Source: Mycolicibacterium rufum (GTDB lineage Bacteria > Actinomycetota > Actinomycetes > Mycobacteriales > Mycobacteriaceae). Taken from it: a stretch of DNA of 64,000 nt. Positions 7,907 to 15,078 of this stretch are shown here, piece after piece. The stretch is taken from positions 4,340,001 to 4,404,000 of the forward strand of contig NZ_CP092427.2 in NCBI RefSeq assembly GCF_022374875.2, given 5' to 3'. The first letter of the stretch is position 1; each line of letters begins with the position of its first letter. The notes under the pieces are model-generated. The model ran no database searches. It worked only from the letters and a program-made list of their open reading frames with translations, and was not told the DNA's origin. The translations under genes and the position numbers were made by a program.

Positions 7907-8125
7907 TCAGCGGTACCCGCGCCGCCGGGTGCGGGTTCGGCGGTGCGCCGACCGCTGCAGCTGACTGGCTGCCATCAACGCCAGCAGCGTGACCGTCTGG
8001 CGGGCCAGCGCGGGCCGCCGCAGACGCTGCTGCCAGCTGGGCGTCGACACGCCCGCGCGCCGGCCCCACAGGTACCCCAGCAGTCCCGAGGCCGCCATCA
8101 ACGCGATCACCACGATGGCTGCCAT
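7907..8125 (-). CDS. Small membrane-anchored hypothetical protein
   Basis: A 72-residue protein with one N-terminal transmembrane helix (MAAIVVIALMAASGLLGYLWG) and a second weakly hydrophobic stretch (TVTLLALMAASQ), ending in a strongly basic Arg-rich tail. No family was recognised. The ATG at 8125 begins directly with the helix; another ATG lies two codons upstream. It runs in the same direction as the secreted-protein gene upstream and the Ddn-like gene downstream. Confidence 0.5.
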   Translation of the reverse strand: MAAIVVIALMAASGLLGYLWGRRAGVSTPSWQQRLRRPALARQTVTLLALMAASQLQRSAHRRTRTRRRGYR

Positions 8126-8234
8126 GAGCACCGAGCCTGCCCGACGGCGGTCGCGGTCAGGTCACGAACGAGGCACACCTGAACGGCCGATGGCCGCCTG
8201 GAATACCCAGACGGCCACGGCGCGGTCGAAAAAA

Positions 8235-8603
8235 TCAGGCGGCGTACCCGATGAACAACCCGTTCCACCAGATGCCCCACGAGTTGCTGCCGGGGTTCCA
8301 CACCAGCGGCTGCGGATCGCGGATACCCAGGTCAACCCAGTTCCAGGGCCGCCACACGGGAGGCAGGCCCAGACGCACCGGGTCACCCCAGTGTCCGGGT
8401 GGGCCGGCCAGCGGTCCGGGTCCACCCTTGATCTGTCCGGGAGGCCCGAACGGGTTGTGCCCGGGCGGGTCGCCGGGCAGCCAGATGTCGTCGTTGCCGT
8501 GCCCGGGCTTCGCCTGGGCGACGCCGGCGCCCACACCGAACAGAGCCGAGCCCAGTGCGGCCGCGGCCACGGCCCCGGCCGCGATCTTCTTGAACTGCGT
8601 CAT
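8235..8603 (-). CDS. Small secreted Pro/Gly/Trp-rich protein
   Basis: A 122-residue protein that begins with a Sec signal peptide (FKKIAAGAVAAAALGSALFGVGAGVAQAKPG, likely cleaved after AQA). The mature part is rich in Pro, Gly and Trp (PPGHNPFGPPGQ, WRPWNWVDLG, WGIWWNG) and has no Cys. The family resembles small exported mycobacterial proteins of unknown function. The ATG at 8603 has an unusually strong Shine-Dalgarno (GAGGAGGAA) 5 nt upstream, and a long-range inverted repeat in the leader overlaps that site (separate entry). Confidence 0.8.
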   Translation of the reverse strand: MTQFKKIAAGAVAAAALGSALFGVGAGVAQAKPGHGNDDIWLPGDPPGHNPFGPPGQIKGGPGPLAGPPGHWGDPVRLGLPPVWRPWNWVDLGIRDPQPLVWNPGSNSWGIWWNGLFIGYAA

Positions 8604-8611
8604 GAATTCCT

Positions 8612-8693
8612 CCTCAGAGTCGCTGCTCAACGCGCCGGTCCTAGCGATTTCTCGTGGCCCCGGCCGGAAACGACCCCCCGTCCGACTCTGAGG
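8612..8693 (-). promoter_or_regulatory. long-range inverted repeat overlapping the Shine-Dalgarno of the secreted protein
   Basis: CCTCAGAGTCG (8612-8622) and its exact complement CGACTCTGAGG (8683-8693) are 60 bases apart upstream of the ATG at 8603. If transcribed from beyond 8693 the minus-strand RNA could pair 11 bases and cover the GAGG half of the Shine-Dalgarno. A TACCCT hexamer at 8691-8696 is a possible -10; if used, the distal arm would not be transcribed and the repeat would act, if at all, as DNA. Confidence 0.4.
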
Positions 8694-8724
8694 GTAACCA
8701 CACGCTCGAGCGACCAAACGCTCC

Positions 8725-9630
8725 CTAGGGTTTAGCGCTCAGCGCTCCGATGCTGTTACCCGTCTTGTTGGTGAACCACATCACAGTGGGATCCGGACCG
8801 GGCTTGATGTCGAACGGACCGTCGACTTCCGGCGGTGCTCCGAGGAACTCCCACGACCCGTCGGGGCGGTGACCGACGACGGCGTTGGCCGCGGTGTCGA
8901 CGCACCACACCCGGCCGTCCTCGCCGGCACACACGCCGTCGGGTTCGCGAAGCCGGGGATCGGTCGCCTGCCGCAGAGTGGCGGCAGGGCCGCGCGGATC
9001 GAACGACAGCAGCCCGGCCGGCTCGCGGGTGGTCACCCACAGCAGCCCGTCGGGCGTCTGGGCCCACGCCCTCGGACGCGCGGGCACCGCGACGGTCGAC
9101 ACCGCGCCGGTCACCGCGTCGAGGCGGCCGAGCGTGCCTTCGTCGGAGTTGATCCACCACACCGTGCCGTCCGGGGTGACGAAGAGCGCTGCGGGAGCGT
9201 TGATGGCCGGATCGTTCACGATGTTCAGCGAGCTGGAGGGCGCCCGCGGATCGAGCGAGCCGATGGCGTCGATGCCGCGCAGCGAGAACCACATCCGCCC
9301 GTCCGGACCCGACTTCAGGGCAACCGGGCGGCTGCCGTCGGGCAGCGCGTACATGCGGATCGTCGCTGCCGGGTCCGCCGCGCTCGGGTCGATCGCCCCG
9401 AGAGCGTCGGAACCCAGGCTGGTGAACCAGACGCGGCCGTCCGGTCCGGGAAAGATGTTGGCGGGCAGGCGTATCGCTCCGGACTTCGAGGCGAACAACT
9501 GCACCGCTCCGTCGCGGATGCGGCCCACGCGGTCGTCGCCGATGTTGGTGAACCAGACGTCGCCGTCGGCGGCGATGATGCCCGACGGTGCGTTCAGACC
9601 GGGGTGGCGGAGGGCGGTCACCGGCGGCAC
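8725..9630 (-). CDS. Virginiamycin B lyase-like (SMP-30/Vgb) beta-propeller protein
   Basis: A 301-residue protein built of repeated blades with the signature GPDGRVWFTSLG / GPDGRMWFSLRG / TPDGTVWWINSDE / TPDGLLWVTT / GEDGRVWCVD, the Vgb/NHL-type propeller. True Vgb lyases linearise streptogramin B; most mycobacterial members are of unknown function, so no resistance role is claimed. There is no signal peptide in the GTG-started protein (start 9630, with TAGGCT 6 nt upstream). It is upstream of, and in the same direction as, the small secreted-protein gene, 121 bases away. Confidence 0.78.
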   Translation of the reverse strand: MPPVTALRHPGLNAPSGIIAADGDVWFTNIGDDRVGRIRDGAVQLFASKSGAIRLPANIFPGPDGRVWFTSLGSDALGAIDPSAADPAATIRMYALPDGSRPVALKSGPDGRMWFSLRGIDAIGSLDPRAPSSSLNIVNDPAINAPAALFVTPDGTVWWINSDEGTLGRLDAVTGAVSTVAVPARPRAWAQTPDGLLWVTTREPAGLLSFDPRGPAATLRQATDPRLREPDGVCAGEDGRVWCVDTAANAVVGHRPDGSWEFLGAPPEVDGPFDIKPGPDPTVMWFTNKTGNSIGALSAKP

Positions 9631-9636
9631 CGTGCA

Positions 9637-9642
9637 AGCCTA
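9637..9642 (-). promoter_or_regulatory. candidate -10 (TAGGCT), leaderless start of beta-propeller gene
   Basis: Minus-strand TAGGCT, 6 nt before the GTG at 9630. Confidence 0.5.
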
Positions 9643-9652
9643 CGACGCGGGA

Positions 9653-10219
9653 TCAGCCTGCCCGGTACTCCACGACCGGGTCGCGGCTCTGCAGTGTTTC
9701 ACCGGAGATCACGACGAGCTCGGTGGGCGACAGCCGGTAGGTGGTGCCGTCATTGCGGGCCTCGAAACCGGCCGGGATCGGCCGCACGTCGTCGAGGCGC
9801 AACGACGCGCCGTCGCGCAGTCGGACACCGCGGTAGGTGTAATCGCCTCCGGTGGTCCGGCACACCACGATCGCCGAGCGCTCGGTGCGGGCGACGGCGA
9901 CGGCGCGTTGTGTGACGTCGCAGCGTGCCGGGGAGCCCACGAAACCTGCGCTGTCGGTGGCGGGCTCAGGAGTCGCCGGCGCAGGCACCGGCCTGGGCGC
10001 GGGCTTGGGTGGGGTGGTGACCCACTGGGACACCGTATTCGGTTGCGCGGGAACGGACTGCACCTCGCTGGGGGTGGAGGTGCGCGACTGGAACAGGGCG
10101 ACGGCGATGACGAGCGTGCCGAGGGAGGCGACGACGATGGACAGTGCCGACAGTCGCGATCTCCGGGTCGGCCCGGCCGGCGGGTCATGGGCAGGGGCAT
10201 CGGCGGTGACGGTCGGCAT
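9653..10219 (-). CDS. Membrane-anchored hypothetical protein with extracytoplasmic domain
   Basis: A 188-residue bitopic protein: a short Pro/Arg-rich cytoplasmic N-terminus, one transmembrane helix (LSALSIVVASLGTLVIAVALF), a Pro/Ala/Thr-rich linker and a C-terminal domain of about 85 residues with two Cys (ARCDVTQ, VVCRTTGG) that could form a disulfide outside the cell. No known family was recognised. The ATG at 10219 is preceded by GGGAG; upstream residues in the same frame are not needed. Confidence 0.65.
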   Translation of the reverse strand: MPTVTADAPAHDPPAGPTRRSRLSALSIVVASLGTLVIAVALFQSRTSTPSEVQSVPAQPNTVSQWVTTPPKPAPRPVPAPATPEPATDSAGFVGSPARCDVTQRAVAVARTERSAIVVCRTTGGDYTYRGVRLRDGASLRLDDVRPIPAGFEARNDGTTYRLSPTELVVISGETLQSRDPVVEYRAG

Positions 10220-10316
10220 GCGTGCGCTCCCTCGTTCCACGTGCGCTCGCCCATCAGCAAAGCACTGCCGGTGCGGGAAACCCGGGAGCCGGGTCGGCGT
10301 TTCGCGGATCGGCCGA

Positions 10317-11009
10317 TTAGGGGACGACCTCGATCTCGTCGCCGAGGTGGTGTCCGGCGGCCAGGGGCAGATCGTCGCCGCTCCAGAACTTGCCGGGGTC
10401 GAACCAGTTCGCGTGCTTCTCGGTCTGCAGCAGCCCCATGTCCTCGTAGGTGATCGCCACGGTCTCGGCGCAGTAGGCCGTCTCCAGCCCGGCCTTCGTC
10501 TGCTCGGCTTTGCGGCGCTCGGCCGCTCGGCGAACGCGGTTGTGCAGCAACGGGATTCCGCGGGTGAAATCGCTGACGGTCGGGATGCGTCCGCGCAGCC
10601 ACCGGCCGGTCAGGCGGGCGGTCGACGGGAACGGCGTTCCGTCCATGCGGGCGATCACCGTGAGCATGCGGTCCTCCTGCTCGCGGTCGGCGTGCGGGTG
10701 GAGTTGTCGCAGCCAGCAACGCTGATCGTAGGTGTGCACCCAGCGTTCGACCGCCGCACGCAGATCGTTGAGCTGGACGCCGCGGTGGTGGGTGCCGGTC
10801 CACAGGTCGAGCAGCTTGTCGCCGAGTTCGGCATGCCAGATCAGCGGCGGCAGATCGTCGAGGGCCACCGTCATCCCGACGTGGTTGACCGGGCTGTTGG
10901 TCATCGACTGGATCGCCCGGTCGGGTCCGGAATGGCCGCGGAACAACCAGATGTCACCCGTGCGCGTCTCGTCCAGGGCGCGCTCGAGAGACACCGTGCT
11001 TGGTTTCAT
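10317..11009 (-). CDS. Permuted NlpC/P60-like (YiiX-type) papain-fold protein
   Basis: A 230-residue protein whose N-terminal segment GDIWLFRGHSGPDRAIQ...NHVGM places the catalytic-type His before the Cys (AYCAETVAITYEDMG near the C-terminus), the circularly permuted order of YiiX/YebB-like NlpC/P60 proteins. Such proteins may act as amidases, peptidases or lipid acyl-transferring enzymes; the substrate is unknown. There is no signal peptide, so it appears cytosolic. The ATG at 11009 has TAAGCT 6 nt upstream. It is divergent from a tiny membrane-protein gene, with only 26 bases between the starts. Confidence 0.72.
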   Translation of the reverse strand: MKPSTVSLERALDETRTGDIWLFRGHSGPDRAIQSMTNSPVNHVGMTVALDDLPPLIWHAELGDKLLDLWTGTHHRGVQLNDLRAAVERWVHTYDQRCWLRQLHPHADREQEDRMLTVIARMDGTPFPSTARLTGRWLRGRIPTVSDFTRGIPLLHNRVRRAAERRKAEQTKAGLETAYCAETVAITYEDMGLLQTEKHANWFDPGKFWSGDDLPLAAGHHLGDEIEVVP

Positions 11010-11015
11010 GCCCGC

Positions 11016-11021
11016 AGCTTA
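11016..11021 (-). promoter_or_regulatory. candidate -10 (TAAGCT), leaderless start of NlpC-like gene
   Basis: Minus-strand TAAGCT, 6 nt before the ATG at 11009. On the plus strand CAGACT (11024-11029) lies 6 nt before the ATG at 11036 and may serve the divergent gene. Confidence 0.45.
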
Positions 11022-11035
11022 GGCAGACTGCAGGC

Positions 11036-11200
11036 ATGCGCGGAATCTGGAAGTGGATCGGGCTGGCCGGTGCCGCCGGTGTGGTCGCCGGCGGCGTGCT
11101 GGTGGCGCGTGATCACCGGCGCCGCAACTCCTACACCCCCGACGACATCCGCGCCCGGCTGCACCAGCGGCTGGCCGAAGCGCAGAACACACCCGCCTAG
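11036..11200 (+). CDS. Very small membrane protein (54 aa)
   Basis: One N-terminal transmembrane helix ([18 protein letters not shown]) is followed by a short charged cytoplasmic tail ([25 protein letters not shown]), a common layout for small actinobacterial membrane proteins. Function is unknown. The stop overlaps the stop of the convergent cyclase gene (11197-11200). Confidence 0.65.
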   Translation: MRGIWKWIGLAGAAGVVAGGVLVARDHRRRNSYTPDDIRARLHQRLAEAQNTPA

Positions 11201-12006
11201 GGCGATGTCGGGGCCGGCTCTCCCGCCGCCACGGCGTAGAGGGTGTGGGTGCCCGAGAAGCCCTTCAGGTCGGTCTCACGACCGCCGTCGACGGTGATGT
11301 CGCCGCAGTCGGTGACGGCGTCGCGAACGGCCGAGCTGATCAGGATCTCGCCGCCGTCGGCCTGCGCGGCCACCCGCGCAGCCATCGCGACGTTGCGACC
11401 GAACACGTCGTCGCCGCGCAGCACCGACTTGCCGGTGTGGATGCCGATGCGCACCCGGAAACCGTTGCGCTGCTTGGCCAGTGACCGCTGGAGGTCGAGG
11501 GCGCACCGCACCGCCTGCTCCGGGCGGGCGAACGCCACCATGAATCCGTCGCCCTGACTCTTGACCACGTGGCCGTGGTGGTGGTCGACATGGCGTCGCA
11601 CGGCCTTGTCGTGCTTGCCGATCAGCCGCACCCAGGCCCGGTCACGGATGCGCTCGTTGAGCGCGGTCGAGTCCTCGATGTCGGAGAACATGATCGCCAG
11701 CCGGCCGCCGGGCGACAGCCGGGCCAGGTCCGGCCGCTCCACCTCCGCCCAGTCGGCGAGCTCCTCGATCGAGGAGCGGACGGCGGCGCCGAAGCCGTCG
11801 CGGCGCAGGATGTTGGCCGTCTGCCACACCGTCTTGACCGCCCGGGTTCCGCCGGACACCAGCATCTGCCGGGTGTCGAGGCGCGTGCGCAGTTCGTCGG
11901 CCTCGTTCTCGGCGGCCCGCACCCGCCGCCACAACACCGCGAGGGCGATCGCCTCACCGACGGCGACCGCCGCCAGCGCCACCGCCACGATCTGCATTCC
12001 GGTCAC
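11197..12006 (-). CDS. Membrane-anchored class III adenylate/guanylate cyclase, atypical active site
   Basis: A 269-residue protein with one N-terminal helix ([23 protein letters not shown]), a linker helix and a class III cyclase homology domain. Visible residues: metal Asp in FSDIEDST and in [10 protein letters not shown], the Lys of VVKSQGDG, and the Asp of DVFG. In the transition-state segment the usual FGxxVNxAAR reads [10 protein letters not shown], so the canonical Asn is Ala while the Arg is kept. The product would be cAMP or another cyclic nucleotide if active. Starts at 12006 (GTG, with AATACT 6 nt upstream) or 11997 (ATG) are possible. Confidence 0.82.
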   Translation of the reverse strand: MTGMQIVAVALAAVAVGEAIALAVLWRRVRAAENEADELRTRLDTRQMLVSGGTRAVKTVWQTANILRRDGFGAAVRSSIEELADWAEVERPDLARLSPGGRLAIMFSDIEDSTALNERIRDRAWVRLIGKHDKAVRRHVDHHHGHVVKSQGDGFMVAFARPEQAVRCALDLQRSLAKQRNGFRVRIGIHTGKSVLRGDDVFGRNVAMAARVAAQADGGEILISSAVRDAVTDCGDITVDGGRETDLKGFSGTHTLYAVAAGEPAPTSP

Positions 12007-12031
12007 GGCTCCAGTATTGGATGCTGGGGTC

Positions 12032-12970
12032 GTGACCAACGCGAAGGCCCCCTATTACGAGAGCCGGTTCCTGCGCGCCAACGCCGCCGACGGGTCCCGC
12101 GCGATCTGGCTGCGGGAGACGCTGCTGCTCCCGACCTCCGGGCCGGCCAGCGCCGACGTCTGGGTGATGGTGTTCGACCCGGCCGGCCATCGCGCCCATC
12201 GGCAGTCGTACCCGATCGGGGACGCCACCTTCGACGACGACCCCTGGGCTGTCCGCATCGGGTCGACCAACCTGGACGACACGTCGGCTGCCGGCACGGT
12301 GCCCGGGCACGGGTACTGGGAGCTGGCGATCACCCCCGGTGAGCAGGAGCCCGTGCGGGTGCTCTCGGAGCGGGCCTACCGGGCGCGCATCCCGACCGCC
12401 AAGACCACTGTGCGCCACCCGCAGGCCCGCGTCGACGGCCGGCTGCTGCTCGACGGCGCCGACCTCGCGATCGACGGCTGGACGGGCAGCGTCAACCACA
12501 ACTGGGGGACGCGGCACACCCCGGCGTACGCCTACGGACAGGTGTGCGCGTTCGACGACGCGCCCGACACCACCCTCGAGATCGTCACCGCGCGCGCCGC
12601 GCTCGGGCCGGTGCTGCTGCCCGGGGTGACGCTGTTCGTGCTGCGGCACGCAGGCCTGGAGTTCGCGGTCCGCAGCATCTCCGGCAGCCTGCAGACCCAC
12701 GGTCGGTACCGCCCGTTCACGTGGACCTTCGGGGCGCGGGTGGGGGAGCAGATGATCGAGGGGGAGATCGCGACGGTTCCCGCCGACGTGATCGGCCTGA
12801 CCTATCCCGACACCCACGGCGGCACGAAGTACTGCTACAACTCGTCGCTCGCACGGTGCCGAATCCAGTTGGCGGGCAAGGCGTTCACGCGTACGGAGCT
12901 GACGAGCCGGCAGGCGATGTTCGAGATCCTGACCGACGATCGGCTCGACGACGTGCCGCTGCTGGCATGA
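12032..12970 (+). CDS. Lipocalin-like (AttH/CrtC/tocopherol-cyclase superfamily) protein
   Basis: A 312-residue protein starting at GTG 12032. The central Trp-rich motif [20 protein letters not shown] followed by strand-rich sequence is typical of the double-calycin proteins that include CrtC carotenoid hydratase, AttH and tocopherol-cyclase-like proteins. Members bind or act on hydrophobic isoprenoids, but I cannot assign a substrate. There is no signal peptide. It is divergent from the cyclase gene and its last 86 bases overlap the convergent permease gene. Confidence 0.6.
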   Translation: MTNAKAPYYESRFLRANAADGSRAIWLRETLLLPTSGPASADVWVMVFDPAGHRAHRQSYPIGDATFDDDPWAVRIGSTNLDDTSAAGTVPGHGYWELAITPGEQEPVRVLSERAYRARIPTAKTTVRHPQARVDGRLLLDGADLAIDGWTGSVNHNWGTRHTPAYAYGQVCAFDDAPDTTLEIVTARAALGPVLLPGVTLFVLRHAGLEFAVRSISGSLQTHGRYRPFTWTFGARVGEQMIEGEIATVPADVIGLTYPDTHGGTKYCYNSSLARCRIQLAGKAFTRTELTSRQAMFEILTDDRLDDVPLLA

Positions 12971-14375
12971 CGAGGTAGAGGGCGACCGCCAGCACTGCCG
13001 AGCCCACGGTGCTCAGGTCGACACCGCCGGCGATGTCGGCCAGCGGGCCAACGTACAGGGCCGTGTTGACGGCGAGCACACCGAAGGTCGCACCCGCCGC
13101 CCACGCGAGGACCGCCGGCAGGTTCCACCCGCCGGTGAACCAGTAGCGTCCGCCACGACGGCCGTGGGCGAACGCCTGCAGATCGACCGGGTCGTAGTCG
13201 GAGGTGCGCAACGCGCCGACGGCCAGGATCGCCACCCACGGGGTGATGACGGCGTTGAGCGCCACCGTCGCGGCGGTCACCGACTCGACCGCGTCGAACA
13301 CGAACACCCCCACGAACAGCAGCCCGATCGCCACCGCCGCGGTGATCGCGGTGGTGTGGGTCCGCTTCAGTTGCGGCGCAAGCCCTTCGAGGTCGAGCCC
13401 GCTGGCGTAGACGCACAGCACGCCCTGGCTGAGGCCGCCGAGCACGGAGATCACCACGATGGGCAGCACATACCAGGCGGGTGCCGCGGCGACCAGGTCG
13501 TGCAGGTAGGACTCGGTCGGGTCGGTGAGGGACGCGGCGGTGAACGCGCCGAACAGGCTGGGCAGCAGCACACCCACGAACATGCCGACCGCCAGCGCCA
13601 CGCAGATCCGGCCGGCGCCGTAGCGCTGCGCGGAGATCCGCCGCGTGTAGTCCCCGATCGTCGGCCCGTAGGAGATCGGCGCCGCGGCGAACAGCACCGC
13701 CGACAGCGTCCACGTCGGCCAGAAGCCGCCCAGCGCGTACTCGCCGCCCACCGCGGCGGCGTCGAATCGTCCCGCGAACGCGGCCACCCCGAGGATCATC
13801 AGGACGCCGACGACCGGCACGACGATCTTCTGCATCGCGACGATCGTGGCGTGCCCGTAGAGCGCGACGGTCGCCATCAACGCCGCGAGCACCGCGTAGG
13901 ACAGTGCCCGGGTGAGCGCGCTCTCCGGGGTGCCGAGGATGCGGTGCGCGGCGGCGACGAGCGCGTCGCCACTCGTCCACACCGTGACCGCGGCGAACGC
14001 GAGGGCGATGAGCAGCGCGATGGCCGACCCGATGAACCGGCCGCGGATGCCGAAGAACGCACCGGAGGACACCGTCATGTTGGTGCCGGTGCGCGGACTG
14101 ATGACGGCGGTCGGAACGACGGCGAGCGTGCCGAGTGCGGTGCCCACGACCATCGAGGCGACGGTCTGCCAGAACGACAGGCCGAACACGATCGCGAACG
14201 CGCCGAACACGACATTCGTCCAGGTCAGGTTCGCGCCGAGGAACACCGCGCCCACGTTGCGGGGCCGCGAGTCGCGTGCCTCCTCGGGGAGGTACTCGAC
14301 GCCGGCCGCCTCCACGGCGCCGACGCGGTCGTCTGCGCGGCCGGTGGCAGCGGGGACGGGCTGGGTGGCGGTCAT
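12885..14375 (-). CDS. NCS1-family permease (purine/cytosine permease type)
   Basis: A 496-residue membrane protein with about 12 transmembrane helices. The N-terminal half has the NCS1 pattern LTWTNVVFGAFAIVFGLSFW and SPRTGTNMTVSSGAFFGIRG, and helix 6 has the ISYGPTIGDYTRRI block of cytosine/purine permeases. These are Na+ or H+ symporters for nucleobases, hydantoins, thiamine or related N-heterocycles; the substrate is open. The ATG at 14375 faces a TetR gene across an 85-base gap carrying overlapping palindromes, so it is probably controlled by that regulator. The last 28 codons overlap the convergent lipocalin-like gene. Confidence 0.85.
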   Translation of the reverse strand: MTATQPVPAATGRADDRVGAVEAAGVEYLPEEARDSRPRNVGAVFLGANLTWTNVVFGAFAIVFGLSFWQTVASMVVGTALGTLAVVPTAVISPRTGTNMTVSSGAFFGIRGRFIGSAIALLIALAFAAVTVWTSGDALVAAAHRILGTPESALTRALSYAVLAALMATVALYGHATIVAMQKIVVPVVGVLMILGVAAFAGRFDAAAVGGEYALGGFWPTWTLSAVLFAAAPISYGPTIGDYTRRISAQRYGAGRICVALAVGMFVGVLLPSLFGAFTAASLTDPTESYLHDLVAAAPAWYVLPIVVISVLGGLSQGVLCVYASGLDLEGLAPQLKRTHTTAITAAVAIGLLFVGVFVFDAVESVTAATVALNAVITPWVAILAVGALRTSDYDPVDLQAFAHGRRGGRYWFTGGWNLPAVLAWAAGATFGVLAVNTALYVGPLADIAGGVDLSTVGSAVLAVALYLVMPAAARRRADRRSGSRTSPAGSSAPYA

Positions 14376-14400
14376 GGCGGCTCCGCTTTGTTGAGAGGTG

Positions 14401-14429
14401 CATCAATAGTGTTGATGTAGTGTTCAACA
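14401..14429. promoter_or_regulatory. overlapping inverted repeats between NCS1 permease and TetR genes
   Basis: CATCAA-N5-TTGATG (14401-14417) overlaps TGTTGA-N8-TCAACA (14410-14415 and 14424-14429). They lie in the 85-base divergent gap, an AT-richer island, and are the natural candidate operator for the adjacent TetR. Confidence 0.55.
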
Positions 14430-14460
14430 AGCACTGCGATCCGTCAAGAGGAGATGGTCG

Positions 14461-15078
14461 ATGACCGGCGCCGTTCGCGACGCGAAGCGCAAATTGCCCG
14501 CCGAACGGCGGGGGGAACTGCTCGGCAGGGCGGTCCAGATCGCGCGCACCGAAGGCCTGTCGGCGGTCACCCTGCGCCGCGTCGCCGCCGACCTCGGGGT
14601 GACGCCCGGGCTGGTCAGCCACTACTTCGCCGCGGCCGAGCAGCTGACGGCGGCCGCGTTCCGCGCCGCCGCGCAGCAGGACCTCGACGCGGCGAACGCC
14701 CGCGTGGAGGCCCAGCCCACGGCGTCGGCGAAGATCCTGGCGCTGATCGACTACATGCTCGCCGACGACGGTGACGACGGCAGCGCCCTGTGGCTGGAGA
14801 CCTGGACCCTGGCCCGGCGCAATCCCGTGCTGGCGGCCGAGGCCGACGAGCTCACTGCGCAGTGGGTGGCCCGCATCGCCGACATCGTCGCCGCCGGCGT
14901 CGAGGCGGGCGAGTTCACGGTCGACGGTCGCGTCGATGCCGTGGCCCGTCGCGTGCTCACCCTGATCGACGGGCTCGGGTCGCAGAAGGTGGTGCGGGCG
15001 GTACCCGCTGCCGAGGCCACGCAGATCGCCCGCACCTACGTGCAGTCAGAGCTGCGCGGAATCACCAGCCCTCGGTGA
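14461..15078 (+). CDS. TetR-family regulator (BetI-like C-terminal domain)
   Basis: A 205-residue protein with an N-terminal helix-turn-helix (SAVTLRRVAADLGVTPGLVSHYFAAAEQL) and a C-terminal domain with the LWLETWTLARRNPVL pattern of BetI-type ligand-binding regions. AGAGGAG precedes the ATG at 14461. It is divergent from the NCS1 permease and its end overlaps the convergent fusion enzyme gene by 17 bases, so it likely controls import, and perhaps breakdown, of the permease substrate. Confidence 0.88.
   Translation: MTGAVRDAKRKLPAERRGELLGRAVQIARTEGLSAVTLRRVAADLGVTPGLVSHYFAAAEQLTAAAFRAAAQQDLDAANARVEAQPTASAKILALIDYMLADDGDDGSALWLETWTLARRNPVLAAEADELTAQWVARIADIVAAGVEAGEFTVDGRVDAVARRVLTLIDGLGSQKVVRAVPAAEATQIARTYVQSELRGITSPR

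Noticed and set aside
12885..12970. Idea that the permease C-terminus is frameshifted or wrongly extended into the lipocalin-like gene
   Set aside because: The overlap is 86 bases and both frames read through smoothly; convergent overlaps occur repeatedly here (11197, 15062, 33154, 57331). The permease tail is simply hydrophilic.
13164..14420. Long plus-strand frame opposite the NCS1 permease
   Set aside because: Composition is Arg/Gly/His/Asp-rich low complexity, the mirror of a high-GC gene; the minus strand gives a clear 12-helix permease.
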